Part shown: piece after piece, positions 39,851 through 40,600 of the stretch
Position numbering within the stretch: position 1 is the stretch's first letter
Layout: each line of letters starts with the position of its first letter
From: Candidatus Melainabacteria bacterium
GTDB taxonomy: Bacteria; Cyanobacteriota; Vampirovibrionia; 2-02-FULL-35-15
Assembly: GCA_023250205.1 (NCBI GenBank)
Contig: JAHFBE010000014.1
Coordinates: forward strand, 1 to 40,600
Direction: 5' to 3'
Length of the DNA stretch: 40,600 bases
Made by a program: the position numbers and the translations under genes
The notes under the pieces: generated by a model
The model's database searches: none
Seen by the model: the letters and a program-made list of their open reading frames with translations, nothing else
Told to the model about the DNA's origin: nothing

Positions 39851-40600
39851 TTATTTTATGGAGCAAGCTTGTGCATAGACTAAGCCTTCTTTTTTCATTC
39901 TGGCTAGTCCTTCTTGGATGCGTTTTTTATCAATAGTAAGTGCAATTCGGAAATACCCCTCGCCATATTCTCCATAACCGCTTCCTGGAGGTACTACAAT
40001 TCCACACTTATCCAACATTGCAGCAGCAAAATCGGTTGAATTTTTGAATGTCGGAGGAATTGGTAGCCAGAGATAGAAAGTTCCTTTAATAGGTTCTTTT
40101 ATATTCCAACCTAATTCTCTAAGTCCGCTTAGTGCAACATCTCTTCTCTCTTGGTAAATTGAAATGTTTTTATTAAGCAAATCTTTTGGTGTTTCAAATG
40201 CTGCAATTGCAGCTCTTTGAATAGCTTTAAAGACACCGCTATCAATATTTGTTTTAACTGTACTAAGGGCTTTAACTGTTTTCTCATTTCCTAGGGCAAA
40301 ACCAACACGCCATCCAGTCATGTTATAGGTCTTACTTAAGCTATGAAATTCAAGAGCAATGTCTTTTGCTCCTTTTGCCTGAAAAATTGATGGAGCAGAA
40401 TATCCGTCATAGGTCATTTCAGAGTATGCATTGTCTGAAAGAACAATAATGTCATATTTCTTGGCAAATGCAATTACTTCATCATAGAACTCAACTGATG
40501 CAATAGCGCCAGTTGGGTTGTTTGGATATCCTACAATAATGATATTTGCTTTTTGAGCTATATCATTTGGGATTTTTGTTAAATCTGGAATCCAGTTGTT
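39851..40600 (-). CDS. dapL: LL-diaminopimelate aminotransferase, C-terminal part (5' end outside window)
   Basis: The frame is open to base 40600, so the gene continues beyond the window; 249 residues are visible. Class I/II aminotransferase motifs: IIIVGYPNNPTGAIAS near 25-40, IIVLSDNAYSEMTYDGY near 58-74, and SLSKTYNMTGWRVGFALGN near 89-107 with the PLP-binding Lys of SLSK. KTNIDSGVFKAIQRAAIAA is characteristic of DapL, which makes LL-diaminopimelate directly from tetrahydrodipicolinate for lysine and peptidoglycan. An aspartate aminotransferase paralogue is less likely. It is followed by comEC 8 nt later. Confidence 0.9.
   Translation of the reverse strand, partial: NNWIPDLTKIPNDIAQKANIIIVGYPNNPTGAIASVEFYDEVIAFAKKYDIIVLSDNAYSEMTYDGYSAPSIFQAKGAKDIALEFHSLSKTYNMTGWRVGFALGNEKTVKALSTVKTNIDSGVFKAIQRAAIAAFETPKDLLNKNISIYQERRDVALSGLRELGWNIKEPIKGTFYLWLPIPPTFKNSTDFAAAMLDKCGIVVPPGSGYGEYGEGYFRIALTIDKKRIQEGLARMKKEGLVYAQACSIK

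Overview
This 40.6 kb window is AT-rich, densely coded bacterial DNA, almost certainly chromosomal: it carries secA, accC, rplJ-rplL, rpsR, rpmB, hisS, uvrA, hup and a tRNA gene. The cell looks Gram-negative. There are two lipobox lipoproteins, a DUF2490-type outer-membrane protein, a periplasmic lytic transglycosylase and an LL-diaminopimelate aminotransferase. The DUF309 protein, the DapL route and the Tic20-like membrane protein fit the Cyanobacteria and their non-photosynthetic sister lineages (Vampirovibrionia/Melainabacteria). That placement is inference; a ribosomal-protein or SecA tree would settle it. I see no phage, conjugation module, transposase or CRISPR array.

Layout. 1-2.6 kb: the 3' end of secA converging on accC. 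2.6-5.4 kb, minus strand: rplJ-rplL behind a complete L10 leader with attenuator, preceded by four small unknown genes, of which three share a C-terminal motif. 5.4-8.1 kb: nagA, hup and rsmI. 8.1-11.8 kb, minus strand: sodB, bcp, then a NitT/TauT-type ABC importer (binding lipoprotein, permease, ATPase) translationally coupled to rsmI. 12-19.8 kb: a ChaN-like lipoprotein, uvrA, an Slt-type transglycosylase, a small unknown, sixA, and rpsR-rpmB. 20-26.1 kb is an accessory-looking zone: DUF309, DUF2490, a minus-strand set of small exported proteins (one with a C-terminal GRPxGGLSD repeat, one Cys-rich), a YchJ-like protein, a Ser-rich peptide, a methyltransferase and two orphans, with three copies of a short dispersed motif and a tRNA 3'-end remnant. 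26.2-31.2 kb: tRNA-Gln(UUG), an MreD-like protein, hisS, a Tic20/DUF4870-like protein, and thiG-thiC under a TPP riboswitch. 31.3-40.6 kb: two low-complexity unknowns, an exported coiled-coil protein, trpD/rdgB with overlapping head-to-head start codons, an unknown, a Fur-family regulator, an Nfu scaffold, a ROK kinase, ComEC without a recognisable nuclease motif, and the 3' part of dapL.

The most interesting signals are not protein-coding. (1) Two ~100-nt elements (5341-5441 and 26252-26351) share three ordered hairpins and a constant 9-mer, with several compensatory base-pair changes; I do not recognise the family. (2) Three inverted-repeat elements of the GTCATTGCGAG type occur, two of them exactly 20 nt upstream of a start codon with near-identical Shine-Dalgarno flanks, and the third lying inside another repeat whose edge supplies the last codons of a ROK kinase. 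(3) A degenerate heptamer array with an inverted partner lies between rplL and accC. (4) Convergent gene pairs abut with 0-13 nt between stop codons, and the apparent hup terminator lies inside the end of rsmI.
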